A stretch of DNA of 64,000 bases from CAILUG01 sp040386995 (GTDB lineage: Bacteria; Pseudomonadota; Gammaproteobacteria; Pseudomonadales; Pseudohongiellaceae), in contig JAZKES010000005.1 of NCBI GenBank assembly GCA_040386995.1, forward strand, positions 1 through 64,000, written 5' to 3'. This document shows positions 35,252 through 43,767 of this stretch, piece by piece. The translations under genes and the position numbers were made by a program. The notes beneath the pieces were generated by a model. The model searched no databases, was not told where the DNA came from, and saw only the letters and a list, made by a program, of their open reading frames with translations. The first letter of the stretch is position 1. Each line of letters starts with the position of its first letter.

Positions 35252-36306
35252 TTGAGAGTTCCGCCTTCAGGTAGTAGTCCATCATGACTTTCATTCTTCG
35301 TGCGTGCCTGTAGATACAACTGACTCCACGGAATCTTGCACAACGCGATCAGAAAACTCAACGCAAGCGCTGCGCCAAGCGGCCAGAAAAACAGCGTGAG
35401 TGTGGGGCGAAATGTTTCAGCCTCCTGTTCAACCGGCTCGAGCTGATCAAGCATGGTATAGATCTGTTCGAGTTCGTTGATGTTGCGCGCGCGGAAATAA
35501 CGGCCGCCGGTTTTCTCGGCAATTTCGGTCAGTGAATCTTCATCGAGGTCGGCAGAAGGATTCACGACGCGTGGTCCGAACAATGAACTCGACGTACCGG
35601 TTTCGGCGCCGATACCAATCGTATAAATTTTGATGCCTTCGCGCGCGGCAAGTTCGCCTGCCTGAATAGGACTGACTTCGCCGGCGTTATTTACACCGTC
35701 GGTGAGCATGATTAATACGCGGCTTGTCTGGGGACGTTCGCGCAAATGTTTTACGCCAAGGCCGATGCCGTCACCAATAGCAGTAGCGTTTTCTTCAATG
35801 ATGCCTATCTGCGCTTCATACAAAAGGGTTTGGACAGTAAGTCGGTCGAAAGTCAGCGGCGCTTGGGTATAGGCGCGCGCAGCAAACAGGATTAGGCCAA
35901 GCCGGTCACCAGTGCGGCGTGCCACAAAGTCACCGACAACTGCTTTTACCACTTGCAGGCGATTGGCCGTCTGACCACCGAGCTGCAAATCCTGTGCTTC
36001 CATCGAACCGGAAATATCCACAACCATCATCAAATCGCGACCTGTAGTCGGAAGCTCGATCGGCTCACCAATCCACTGCGGACGACTTGCTGCAGTGACT
36101 AACAAGATCCATGTCAGCACCGCAAGCAACGCGAGTAATTTGCTGCGCGCGCCGCTGCGGGCATTGCCAGCTTGTAATGATGACAAGGTACGGAAAAAGG
36201 GTACGAATAACGCAGCTTCACGATTACCGGCGCGTGGCACAAGCCGGTTGATGAGCCAGGGGACTGGCAACAAGATAAACACCCATGGCCACACGAAACC
36301 GATCAT
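35248..36306 (-). CDS. batA: BatA-like VWA-domain protein
   Basis: This 352-residue inner-membrane protein begins with a helix at residues 3-20 (FVWPWVFILLPVPWLINRLV) and has a second at about residues 58-76. The VWA domain at about residues 90-290 carries a complete MIDAS: DISGSME in LMMVVDISGSM, the Thr in APLTFDRLTVQ and LIMLTDGVNNAG. A final helix (LFFWPLGAALALSFLIALCK) lies near residue 320. VWA domains bind partners through a bound metal ion. It overlaps both neighbours by four bases (ATGA), so translation is probably coupled. It is expected to work with the upstream MoxR ATPase. Confidence 0.9.
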   Translation of the reverse strand: MIGFVWPWVFILLPVPWLINRLVPRAGNREAALFVPFFRTLSSLQAGNARSGARSKLLALLAVLTWILLVTAASRPQWIGEPIELPTTGRDLMMVVDISGSMEAQDLQLGGQTANRLQVVKAVVGDFVARRTGDRLGLILFAARAYTQAPLTFDRLTVQTLLYEAQIGIIEENATAIGDGIGLGVKHLRERPQTSRVLIMLTDGVNNAGEVSPIQAGELAAREGIKIYTIGIGAETGTSSSLFGPRVVNPSADLDEDSLTEIAEKTGGRYFRARNINELEQIYTMLDQLEPVEQEAETFRPTLTLFFWPLGAALALSFLIALCKIPWSQLYLQARTKNESHDGLLPEGGTLK

Positions 36307-36872
36307 GCCGATACCTCTGCGGTTTGTTCAGTGCTTGCTTTTGCAGTGGTAGCGGGATTTTTTGTTTGCGGTTTCAGATAACGCCTCATAACCCATTGGC
36401 GGACGACGGAGTAGAGTCCATCGACATCAGCGGAAAACACGGGACGATAGGTGCCATCGCTCAACACTTTGCCAACCCCTTCGCTGAAATCTGTGTTGTT
36501 GTCAGCCCCATCAAGAAAACGCAGCCACGTTGTGCCGGTTAATTTTGCGACATCGGTTTGCGGGTAATACACAAGCGCAACACGTTTCAGAATTGCATTG
36601 AAGCTGTATAACAAATCAAGACCAGCCTGATTGCGATCAGCCTCAGTTTGCGATTTCTCCTGCCAGGTTCGATACGCCTGGTCGAGTTCAAACATCGCCG
36701 AATTCATCCTGCGACGTGTTTGCCCTTGCAGGTAATAATATCGGCCGATAAGTGCGATGGTCAGTAACAGCACGCCAGCCAGCATCCACCAGCCTGGAGC
36801 TGGTGGCCAGAATGAAACCTCGCCAGGTAAATGGATATCAGCGAGTTGGGCTAGTGGGTCTTCTGCTTCCAT
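36303..36872 (-). CDS. DUF4381 membrane protein of the bat operon
   Basis: This 189-residue protein has the DUF4381 opening DPLAQLADIHLPGEVSFWPPAPGWW, then one transmembrane helix at about residues 30-50, and a cytoplasmic helical domain (LDLLYSFNAILKRVALVYYP, then LTGTTWLRFLDG). The family is nearly always found between DUF58 and batA genes. The function is unknown. A role as a membrane anchor or linker for the VWA complex is a guess from position. It overlaps the DUF58 gene by 22 bp and batA by four. Confidence 0.88.
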   Translation of the reverse strand: MEAEDPLAQLADIHLPGEVSFWPPAPGWWMLAGVLLLTIALIGRYYYLQGQTRRRMNSAMFELDQAYRTWQEKSQTEADRNQAGLDLLYSFNAILKRVALVYYPQTDVAKLTGTTWLRFLDGADNNTDFSEGVGKVLSDGTYRPVFSADVDGLYSVVRQWVMRRYLKPQTKNPATTAKASTEQTAEVSA

Positions 36873-37819
36873 GTTTCCAGTTGGTCCATGACGACTTCGT
36901 TGGTGCGCACTGTAATCAGGTGCACCTGTATTTTGGTTAGTGTATCGGTAAGCGTTTTAATACGCTGATCGAAATCCTCGTGGTAATGCTCGCGTACGCT
37001 GCGCGTGAACGTATCGATGGTGCTGCGCGATTGACCGTCCGTAATGCCATAGACACCAGGACGCGGCAAATTTTCCTCGAGCGCATCATAAATAAGTACA
37101 CACGTCATGCTGTTATGCAGAGCAAGTTGTTGGACCAGTCGTGCACAATTACTATCGAAATTCACGAAGTCGCTGATCAGATACACATTCGAGCCCGGTT
37201 TCGTGATGCGATGCATTTGCTGCAATGCCTGCAACAGATAATTACTTTCAGCGGCGGACTGGGCTTCTTTATGAGACCGCACGAGTTGCTGATTGTATTC
37301 GCTCAACGCATTCAGAAAGCGCAGGGCCGAGCGTTTGCTGCGACGCGGTTTTACGAGTTCCTGACTGCTGTCGCCGAACACCACACCGCCAACGCGATCA
37401 CCATTGTCGACAGTGGTCCAGCAGATTATCGCTGCGGTTTCCGCTGCTACTACTGATTTGAATGCAACTTGCGAACCAAAAAACATACTCCGGCTCTGGT
37501 CCACGCCGATGATGACCGGACGCTCACGTTCTTCGCGAAATACTTTGGTAAAAGGTCTGCCGACTCGGGCGGTAACGCGCCAGTCGATACTGCGGATGTC
37601 ATCACCAGGCTGATAGGCGCGAAATTCTTCGAAGTCGACGCCGCGGCCCTTGATCTTGGAGATGTGTGTACCGGCCATGCCGATACGTGTGCGGGAGTGA
37701 TAATCGAGTTCGAGATTTTTGGCGACGTGACGCTGGTCAAGCATCTGCTTCAGGTTAATAAACGCACCGCGACAGCGGTACTGCTCCTGTTCGATGTTCA
37801 ACTGACGTCTACGTGGCAT
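36851..37819 (-). CDS. DUF58 (VWA-like) protein of the bat operon
   Basis: This 322-residue soluble protein has the family core KGRGVDFEEFRAYQPGDDIRSIDWRVTAR (about residues 58-86, the invariant PGD-IDW segment). A VWA-like fold follows, with a metal-site DQSRSM in VIIGVDQSRSMFFG and VYLISDFVNFD. DUF58 proteins form a regulatory unit with MoxR ATPases. The gene lies 26 bp downstream of moxR. The N-terminal MPRRRQLNIEQEQYRC segment may be partly upstream of the true start, as an internal ATG at residue 26 (MLDQRHVAKNLE) also fits. Confidence 0.9.
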   Translation of the reverse strand: MPRRRQLNIEQEQYRCRGAFINLKQMLDQRHVAKNLELDYHSRTRIGMAGTHISKIKGRGVDFEEFRAYQPGDDIRSIDWRVTARVGRPFTKVFREERERPVIIGVDQSRSMFFGSQVAFKSVVAAETAAIICWTTVDNGDRVGGVVFGDSSQELVKPRRSKRSALRFLNALSEYNQQLVRSHKEAQSAAESNYLLQALQQMHRITKPGSNVYLISDFVNFDSNCARLVQQLALHNSMTCVLIYDALEENLPRPGVYGITDGQSRSTIDTFTRSVREHYHEDFDQRIKTLTDTLTKIQVHLITVRTNEVVMDQLETWKQKTH

Positions 37820-37845
37820 CGCGGCTCAACCTTGCTGTGAAATGT

Positions 37846-38805
37846 TCAGGCGGAGGGCACCAGTTCCAGAATCTTGTCGAGCACCTTATCGGGAGTGATC
37901 CCTGATGCTTCGGCTTCAAAACTGAGCAACACACGGTGACGCAATACATCGTGGAAAACCTCATGTACATCTTCGGGGCTCACAAAATCTTTGCCCTTGA
38001 GCCATGCGTGTGCACGTGAGCATAAATCCAGTGCGATGGTGCCGCGTGGACTTGCGCCGAAGTCGATCCAGGACGCGAGTTCCTTGCCGTACACTTCCGG
38101 GTTACGCGTCGCCATGACGAGCTGCAGGATGTATTCCTCCACAGCTTCAGCCATATGAATATTCAATACTTCCTGGCGCGCTGCAAACAACGCTTTTTGC
38201 GGTACCGGAACAGGTGGTTCGACATTCACCTTGCGTGCTTCATTACGCACGAGATGCAGGATCTTGCGTTCGGAGTCTATTGCAGGATAGTCGACAGTCA
38301 CATGCATCAGGAAACGGTCGAGCTGCGCTTCGGGCAACGGATATGTACCTTCCTGTTCAATAGGGTTCTGAGTTGCCATGACAAGAAAAAGTTCGGGCAA
38401 CTTGAAAGTTTGTCTGCCAACAGAAACCTGATGCTCGGCCATTGCCTCGAGTAATGCCGACTGCACTTTGGCAGGTGCGCGATTGATCTCATCCGCCAAT
38501 ACGAGGTTGTGAAAAATAGGACCATGCTGAAAACGGAAACTGCCGTCTTCCGGTCGGTAGATCTCGGTGCCGGTTATGTCGCTTGGCAGAAGGTCGGGCG
38601 TAAACTGGATGCGGTGAAAGTCACCTTCGATTGCGGTGGAAAGATTTTTGATTGCTTTCGTCTTGGCGAGTCCGGGCGCTCCTTCCACAAGCAGGTGGCC
38701 GTCCGCCAGGATTGCAATAAGCAAACGGTCGATTAATTTTTCCTGTCCTATGATTTGGTGCGAGAGCCAGTTTTTGAGTTCGGAGATTACTTCGTGATAA
38801 GCCAT
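37846..38805 (-). CDS. MoxR-family AAA+ ATPase
   Basis: This 319-residue AAA+ protein has Walker A GAPGLAKTK near residue 41, Walker B LVLADEINRAPAKVQSALLE near residue 102, the sensor-1 region VMATQNPIEQEGTYPLPEAQ, and sensor-2/Arg-finger segments in LDRFLMHV and GASPRGTIALDL. MoxR ATPases act as chaperones that mature or activate VWA proteins. It leads a six-gene run (moxR, DUF58, DUF4381, batA, batB/C, batD) with overlaps at nearly every junction, so it is one operon. It is divergent from pyrD. Confidence 0.94.
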   Translation of the reverse strand: MAYHEVISELKNWLSHQIIGQEKLIDRLLIAILADGHLLVEGAPGLAKTKAIKNLSTAIEGDFHRIQFTPDLLPSDITGTEIYRPEDGSFRFQHGPIFHNLVLADEINRAPAKVQSALLEAMAEHQVSVGRQTFKLPELFLVMATQNPIEQEGTYPLPEAQLDRFLMHVTVDYPAIDSERKILHLVRNEARKVNVEPPVPVPQKALFAARQEVLNIHMAEAVEEYILQLVMATRNPEVYGKELASWIDFGASPRGTIALDLCSRAHAWLKGKDFVSPEDVHEVFHDVLRHRVLLSFEAEASGITPDKVLDKILELVPSA

Positions 38806-38926
38806 ACAAGGGTCTCTTGGTGCTGTATTTCAGGCATCAGCGTGGCAGCTGAGGACATGTTTTTATTTTTGCATTCAGGATTAGCGATGGATCAAGGGCA
38901 GGGATTCTATAGGGAAAACTGCACTA

Positions 38927-40066
38927 ATGAAAATGGCACTTGAGTGGCGGCCGGGCAATGACTATATTGTGGAGCAATTGTGTCGTTTACACCTTCTATT
39001 AACCCCTCCGGAAGCTTTCTTCTTGTCCTCATTTTTTTTCTGGCTTGGCCGCTCGTTACTGTTTTTATTACCTGCTGAACGTTCGCATGATCTGGGTCTG
39101 AAAGGCCTTCGCTTGCTGCATCGTATCGGGTTAATTGGTGTGTTCAGACCTGTCATACACAACTTGCCTTGTACTGCATTCGGCCTGCAATTCACCAATC
39201 CTGTTGGCCTTGCTGCAGGGCTCGATAAAAACGCCGACTATCTTGATGCACTAGGTGCGCTCGGTTTTGGTTTTGTGGAAGTCGGTACGGTGACGCCGAA
39301 ACCGCAGCCCGGCAATCCACAACCGCGTTTGTTTCGTTTGCTTGAAGAGCGCGCGATCATTAATAGAATGGGTTTCAACAACAAGGGTGTTGACCATCTT
39401 GTCGAGCAGCTTAAACGGCGCCGTTATAAGGGCGTGGTCGGAGTGAATATCGGCAAGAATCTCACCACGTCAGTAGAAAATGCTGCGCAGGATTATTTGC
39501 TGTGCCTGCAGAAGGTGTACACACATGCTGACTATGTTGTTGTTAATTTGTCGTCACCTAATACGCCGGGCTTACGGTCGCTGCAATTCGGCGCTCAACT
39601 TGAACAGTTGCTTGCAACGCTCAAGGCAGAACAGCAGGTTCTTGCGCAGCTGCATCACAAACAGGTTCCGCTGTTGTTGAAAATTGCACCGGATCTGACG
39701 CCCGAAGAAATCATCAGCATCGCGCAATCGTTGCGCAAATATCAGCTGGACGGCGTGATTGCGACGAATACAACACTGAGTCGAGCTGGAGTGGAAAGCT
39801 CAATTCATGCGAATGAAGCAGGTGGTCTCAGTGGTGCACCACTCACCGTGACAGCAACCTCAGTAATGGCGCAGCTGGTAACCGCGCTGGAAGGTGCGAT
39901 GCCCGTCATTGGTGTTGGCGGCATCATGGCTGGAGAGGACGCTGCGAAAAAACTGCAGCGTGGCGCTACACTTGTTCAGTTGTACTCAGGTTTTATTTTT
40001 GCTGGTCCTTCACTGATTCGGGACGCTGTGGAGGCATGCAAAAAATTGCAGGACCCGAAGCCGTGA
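38927..40066 (+). CDS. pyrD: Dihydroorotate dehydrogenase (quinone), class 2
   Basis: This FMN enzyme oxidises dihydroorotate to orotate and passes electrons to ubiquinone in pyrimidine synthesis. Key motifs are NPVGLAAGLDKNADYLDALG, EVGTVTPKPQPGNPQPRLFR, INRMGFNNKGVDHLV, VNLSSPNTPGLRSLQ with the catalytic Ser, LKIAPDLTPEEI, GVIATNTTLSR, GGLSGAPL and LVQLYSGFIFAGP. These are class 2 features. The N-terminal helices (FFLSSFFFWLGRSLLFLL) associate with the membrane. From the ATG at 38927 the protein has 379 residues, about 40 more than the Escherichia coli enzyme. A TTG near 39028 is a possible alternative start. Confidence 0.95.
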   Translation: MKMALEWRPGNDYIVEQLCRLHLLLTPPEAFFLSSFFFWLGRSLLFLLPAERSHDLGLKGLRLLHRIGLIGVFRPVIHNLPCTAFGLQFTNPVGLAAGLDKNADYLDALGALGFGFVEVGTVTPKPQPGNPQPRLFRLLEERAIINRMGFNNKGVDHLVEQLKRRRYKGVVGVNIGKNLTTSVENAAQDYLLCLQKVYTHADYVVVNLSSPNTPGLRSLQFGAQLEQLLATLKAEQQVLAQLHHKQVPLLLKIAPDLTPEEIISIAQSLRKYQLDGVIATNTTLSRAGVESSIHANEAGGLSGAPLTVTATSVMAQLVTALEGAMPVIGVGGIMAGEDAAKKLQRGATLVQLYSGFIFAGPSLIRDAVEACKKLQDPKP

Positions 40067-40323
40067 CGATCACGCATTTCTACTTATTCACCACGTCGGG
40101 CTGTCATCTGTGCGAGCAGGCCGAAGCAATGTTGCGTTACGTGTTGAATGACACGCAGCAATTACAGCTTGAAGAAATCAGCAACTCCGATGAGCTCATG
40201 CAGAAATACGGTATCAGGATTCCGGTATTAGGTGCCTACAGCGCGGAAGGGGAATGGCAGGAGCTTGGCTGGCCGTTTGGCCTGGAAGAAATAACCACGT
40301 TTATTGCTGCTTGTTATTCTTGA
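40063..40323 (+). CDS. Glutaredoxin-like protein (DUF836 family)
   Basis: This small thioredoxin-fold protein of 86 residues starts at the GTG at 40063. TITHFYLFTTSGCHLCEQAE opens the fold with a CHLC redox motif, followed by helix residues AMLRYVLNDTQQL and the cis-Pro loop GIRIPVLGAY. The GTG overlaps the pyrD stop (GTGA), with an AGGA site about nine bases upstream. The ATG at 40036 inside pyrD would add nine residues and is less typical of the family. The family often follows pyrD or rmf in gammaproteobacteria. The target disulfide is unknown. Confidence 0.8.
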   Translation: MTITHFYLFTTSGCHLCEQAEAMLRYVLNDTQQLQLEEISNSDELMQKYGIRIPVLGAYSAEGEWQELGWPFGLEEITTFIAACYS

Positions 40324-40376
40324 AGACTTTTTACTGAATCATTCCTTCGTCCTAAACCTGAAAAATCCGCAAATAC

Positions 40377-41357
40377 TCAAACGAGCTTTATGTGCCATGG
40401 CTCATAACGTACACCGAACTTGTTGTCGTCCGTGTAACGGATATCGACATAACCCAGTCGAATCAATCGAACGAACTCCTCGGTGTGAGAAAAGTCGGCC
40501 GTGAAGTTGAGTTCGCCGAGGCCTGTCTTGCCTACGTCGAAATCCCCGCTCGAATGAAAGGAATGTCCGGGCGGCGCTAACGAGCGCGAAGCGCGTGACA
40601 GATTACCGTCAGCCTGCACGGTCTTGGCGAGAAACAGATGCATTTGTTTAACGTTATTGCGTATCCCTGACGTTAACAGCAAGTCAGGTCCGACATCGTT
40701 GCGTATTTGCATGAAATGTTTGAGTGAATCACCCTTCAGCAGGTAATGGCCACTGCCTTCGATTTTTTCGACATCGCGTTGCGCAATACTATGGTTGATC
40801 TCGGGCGCCACTTTTTCACCGAAGAAACCATAACTCGTTGCATCGGTGTAAAAAACCTCCTCGAGGAAGGCAATCTCTGCTTTTTCGAACGGACCTATGC
40901 CCGGATAGTTGCGCGCAAAAAACAACATTTCATCGAAACTCAACAGATTGAAATTGGCGTAACCAACATAGTTAAGTACACGATCAATGCGGGCGAGGGT
41001 GGGCTGCAGTAATTGCTTCTGCGCTTCGGTGATGAAGATATCGCCTTTGAAGTTGGCGTCGAAGTTACGGATCTTCTCCAGGTAATCAGTCACTACTTGT
41101 TCAGCATTGGCTTCAGTCAGCTGGTCGATTTTTACTTCGCGTTCAATATGGCGATAGGCGGGGTTTAATTCTTTCTCCTGCAAAGCAACGAGTTGAACTT
41201 CTTCGTTGGCAACGCTGGCGGGCATATCTTCAAGACCAGCGGCTGCTGAATCGAGCGGTTGTGCGGGTGGCTCTGCGGTGTTTTGCGCGGTGCGGCTTGC
41301 AACGATGGTCATGCCGCCGGTGGCTAGTAGAGCCTTGAGAAAGTTTCGTTTTTTCAT
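40377..41357 (-). CDS. Exported M15 peptidase (VanY-like D-Ala-D-Ala carboxypeptidase)
   Basis: This 326-residue protein starts at the ATG at 41357 with signal MKKRNFLKALLATGGMTIVA. A longer frame from a TTG at 41399 overlaps tatD. The C-terminal domain (about residues 215-326) has M15 zinc-site motifs: LAPPGHSFHSSGDFDVG supplies a His and the Asp, and VRYEPWHIKLV supplies the second His and the catalytic Glu. The central part (DATSYGFFGEKVAPEINHSI) is specific to this group. These enzymes trim peptidoglycan peptides in the periplasm. It lies 22 bp downstream of tatD, probably co-transcribed. The protein ends right at the EPWH motif. Confidence 0.82.
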   Translation of the reverse strand: MKKRNFLKALLATGGMTIVASRTAQNTAEPPAQPLDSAAAGLEDMPASVANEEVQLVALQEKELNPAYRHIEREVKIDQLTEANAEQVVTDYLEKIRNFDANFKGDIFITEAQKQLLQPTLARIDRVLNYVGYANFNLLSFDEMLFFARNYPGIGPFEKAEIAFLEEVFYTDATSYGFFGEKVAPEINHSIAQRDVEKIEGSGHYLLKGDSLKHFMQIRNDVGPDLLLTSGIRNNVKQMHLFLAKTVQADGNLSRASRSLAPPGHSFHSSGDFDVGKTGLGELNFTADFSHTEEFVRLIRLGYVDIRYTDDNKFGVRYEPWHIKLV

Positions 41358-41379
41358 TGGGGCGGCAATATAGCAAACT

Positions 41380-42183
41380 TCATAAATTGAACAAATCAAT
41401 TGCGTTACGCGTGGTCAGCTTTGCCACGTCAACTTCCGGTAGCTGCAAACAAGAGGCCACCATTGCCAGTACCCAGGTCAGGTTGGCCGGCACATTACGC
41501 CGCTCGGACGGCTTTGGTTTGATGTTGCGCGGCATCAGATACGGGGCGTCGGTTTCGAGCAATAAGCGGTTATGCGGAATATCGTGCAGTAATTCCTGCA
41601 CATGCTGCCCGCGGCGTTCATCACAGACCCAGCCTGTAATGCCGATGTACATATCAAGATCAAGATAGTCATGCAGCTCATCGCGCGTGCCGGTAAAACA
41701 ATGCACAACGCCTTTGCTCAATGCATCTCGTTGTTCCTTGAGTATCGCAAGGAAGCGGGTGTGTGCGTCACGCTGGTGCAGGAACACGGGCTTTTGCATC
41801 GTGACGGCCAACGCCAGCTGCTGAGCAAACGCCGCCTCTTGTTCTGCTGGTGGCGAAAAGTTCCGGTTAAAGTCCAGGCCGGTTTCGCCAATGGCTACTA
41901 CGTGAGGTTGCAGGGCGATGGAATGAAGCTGGGCTGGCGTATCGATATTGAAGCCACTCGCATCATGAGGATGAACACCGGCAGTACTGAATAAATAGCC
42001 GGGATATTGCTCAGCAAGCCCTGCGGCTTTTTCACTGCTTGCAACACTTGTTCCGGTAACGATGAGTTTTGTAACTCCCGCCGCTTTCGCCGCGTCTATG
42101 ATGGCTGCGCGATCCCGGTCAAAACTTTCATGCCCGAGGTTGGCACCGATATCAATTAATGGAGGAATAGCGGGTTGTTGCAT
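41380..42183 (-). CDS. tatD: TatD-family metal-dependent DNase
   Basis: This 267-residue TIM-barrel hydrolase of the TatD type has metal-binding residues in LIDIGANLGHESF, STAGVHPHDAS, AIGETGLDFNRNFSPPAEQE, KGVVHCFTGTRDEL and LLLETDAPYLMPR. The block YIGITGWVCDERRG is characteristic of TatD itself, as opposed to its paralogues YcfH and YjjV. TatD is a 3'-5' exonuclease linked to DNA repair and quality control. It is not part of a tat translocase operon here, and the tatABC genes are not in view. It has two His changed from none of the family positions I could check. Confidence 0.92.
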   Translation of the reverse strand: MQQPAIPPLIDIGANLGHESFDRDRAAIIDAAKAAGVTKLIVTGTSVASSEKAAGLAEQYPGYLFSTAGVHPHDASGFNIDTPAQLHSIALQPHVVAIGETGLDFNRNFSPPAEQEAAFAQQLALAVTMQKPVFLHQRDAHTRFLAILKEQRDALSKGVVHCFTGTRDELHDYLDLDMYIGITGWVCDERRGQHVQELLHDIPHNRLLLETDAPYLMPRNIKPKPSERRNVPANLTWVLAMVASCLQLPEVDVAKLTTRNAIDLFNL

Positions 42184-42510
42184 TACGTGGTGGCGAGTGA
42201 GGATGAATTTAGGGTTCGATGTTATGAGCTGACGAAAGTTAATGCCAGCACAACATGGCAGTTTGAGTTCAACCAGGAATAACGGAAACTACCTATCAGA
42301 AAGTTAAAAGTTACAGATTGGTCAAGGCAAGTGTCCTATTTAGCGGGCTCCGGGTATAATCGCGCCGATTCGGGGTTTCTGAGTATTCATCCGCCTGGCA
42401 AAGCAGAATCCATGTTAGTTAAATAATGGATCGCATTTTTTCCACGCCGACATCATCTGTTCAGAAGTCCTCACGAGAACCGTCTGTATCACTTCAGCTG
42501 GAGAAGACCG
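42184..42510. other. Intergenic upstream of ilvE
   Basis: This 327-bp region separates tatD (minus) from ilvE (plus). It holds the promoter at 42332-42360 and a weak AT-rich hairpin (ATCCAT 42408-42413 with ATGGAT 42426-42431, then CGCATTTTTT) that might attenuate transcription. No leader peptide rich in branched-chain codons was seen. Confidence 0.45.
42332..42360 (+). promoter_or_regulatory. Sigma-70-type promoter of ilvE
   Basis: A perfect -10 hexamer TATAAT (42355-42360) is preceded by GG, with a weak -35 (TGTCCT region) 17 bases upstream. The predicted start near 42367 gives a leader of about 145 nt. Confidence 0.5.
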
Positions 42511-43548
42511 TTGGAAAAGAAAAATATCGATTGGAGCACTTTAGGCTTCGAATACACCAAGACCGATTACCGCTTTTCTGCGATCTGGGAAGATGGCCAA
42601 TGGTCCCCCGGCGAACTGATCACTTCCGAAATCATGCAACTGCATGAGGGCTCTCCAGCCTTGCATTACGCCCAGCAATGTTTTGAAGGGCTCAAGGCGC
42701 AAACGGCCAAAGACGGCAGCATCTTGTTGTTCCGACCTGAACTAAACAGCGAACGTATGCGCAACACGTCCATACGCTTGTCGATGCCGATCGTACCCGA
42801 AGAACTTTTCCTGCATGGTGTTCAGCAGGCGGTGCGCGCCAACGCGGCGTGGGTGCCCCCGTATGGCAGTGGTGCGTCATTGTATATTCGCCCGCTATTA
42901 ATTGGGGTAGGTTCGAACATGGGATTGCGACCAGCCAAGCGTTATGAATTTCGCGTAATGGTGTGCCCGGTTGGACCTTATTATAAAAGTGGCGGTCTTT
43001 CCGTCATCTCACTTGCCGTTTCTGATTTCGATCGTGCATCACCAGGCGGTACCGGCGACGTGAAAGCAGGCGCCAATTATCCAGGCGGCCTGTATGCAAC
43101 ACGCAAGGCACAGGAACTGGGTGCGTATGAAGCGTTATATCTGGATGCGGCCGAACATCGTTATATTGAAGAAGCAGGATCAGCCAACATTTTGATCTCG
43201 CTGGCCGGCAACAAACTTATCACACCTTCATCACGCGCGATTCTGCCGAGTATCACGCGCCGCTCCATCATGGATATTGCCAAACAAGAGCTTGGCATGG
43301 TCACTGAAGAACGGCCAATCGACTTACGCAAGGAAGTCGATACGTTCCAGGAAGTAGCAGCCTGTGGCACTGCAGCGGTGTTGTCACCGGTCGGTAAAAT
43401 CTGGTTCGACGATCAATGGCACAAGTTCTATGGCGATGGCGAAAAAGTCGGCCCTGTGATGCAGAGCCTCTATGAGATTCTGTGCCAGATCCAGAAGGGC
43501 GAACGCACCGATAATTTTGGCTGGACCCGGGAAGTGAAAGTCGCCTGA
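42511..43548 (+). CDS. ilvE: Branched-chain amino acid aminotransferase, class IV group II
   Basis: This 345-residue PLP enzyme performs the last step of leucine, isoleucine and valine synthesis (and the first of their breakdown) with 2-oxoglutarate/glutamate. Motifs: LHYAQQCFEGLKAQ, FRPELNSERMRNTSIRL, GASLYIRPLLIG, and GGTGDVKAGANYPGG, which carries the PLP-binding Lys; then YIEEAGSANILI and RAILPSITRRSI. Length and motifs match the longer bacterial/eukaryotic-like BCAT form. The start is a TTG with a GGAGAAG site 8 bases upstream. No other ilv genes are adjacent. Confidence 0.94.
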   Translation: MEKKNIDWSTLGFEYTKTDYRFSAIWEDGQWSPGELITSEIMQLHEGSPALHYAQQCFEGLKAQTAKDGSILLFRPELNSERMRNTSIRLSMPIVPEELFLHGVQQAVRANAAWVPPYGSGASLYIRPLLIGVGSNMGLRPAKRYEFRVMVCPVGPYYKSGGLSVISLAVSDFDRASPGGTGDVKAGANYPGGLYATRKAQELGAYEALYLDAAEHRYIEEAGSANILISLAGNKLITPSSRAILPSITRRSIMDIAKQELGMVTEERPIDLRKEVDTFQEVAACGTAAVLSPVGKIWFDDQWHKFYGDGEKVGPVMQSLYEILCQIQKGERTDNFGWTREVKVA

Positions 43549-43575
43549 TTGCTCGTTGATCGTCAGGTTTTTCGC
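43548..43575 (+). terminator. Weak terminator after ilvE
   Basis: CCTGA right at the ilvE stop pairs with TCAGG before TTTTTC. The stem is short (5 bp), so the call is tentative. Confidence 0.4.
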
Positions 43576-43767
43576 ACTCCTTTGTGTTGCCTTGGCGGAC
43601 AAACAAATTTGTCTGCTTGACGCCTTGGCAAAAATACGCAGCTTTTCTTTTCCCAAAAGCGATGGTTTAATGCCCGCCTTTTTTCCGGTAGGGGATAAAA
43701 GCCAGCACTTTCAGCATCTTCCCGGCCTCCGTTGGTTCTGCAAAAAAATCAGGAAAATCAGGTAGTA

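Noticed and set aside
42408..42441. Possible attenuator hairpin ahead of ilvE
   Set aside because: The stem is six AT-rich pairs with a 12-base loop and there is no branched-chain leader peptide, so it is too weak to list as a feature.
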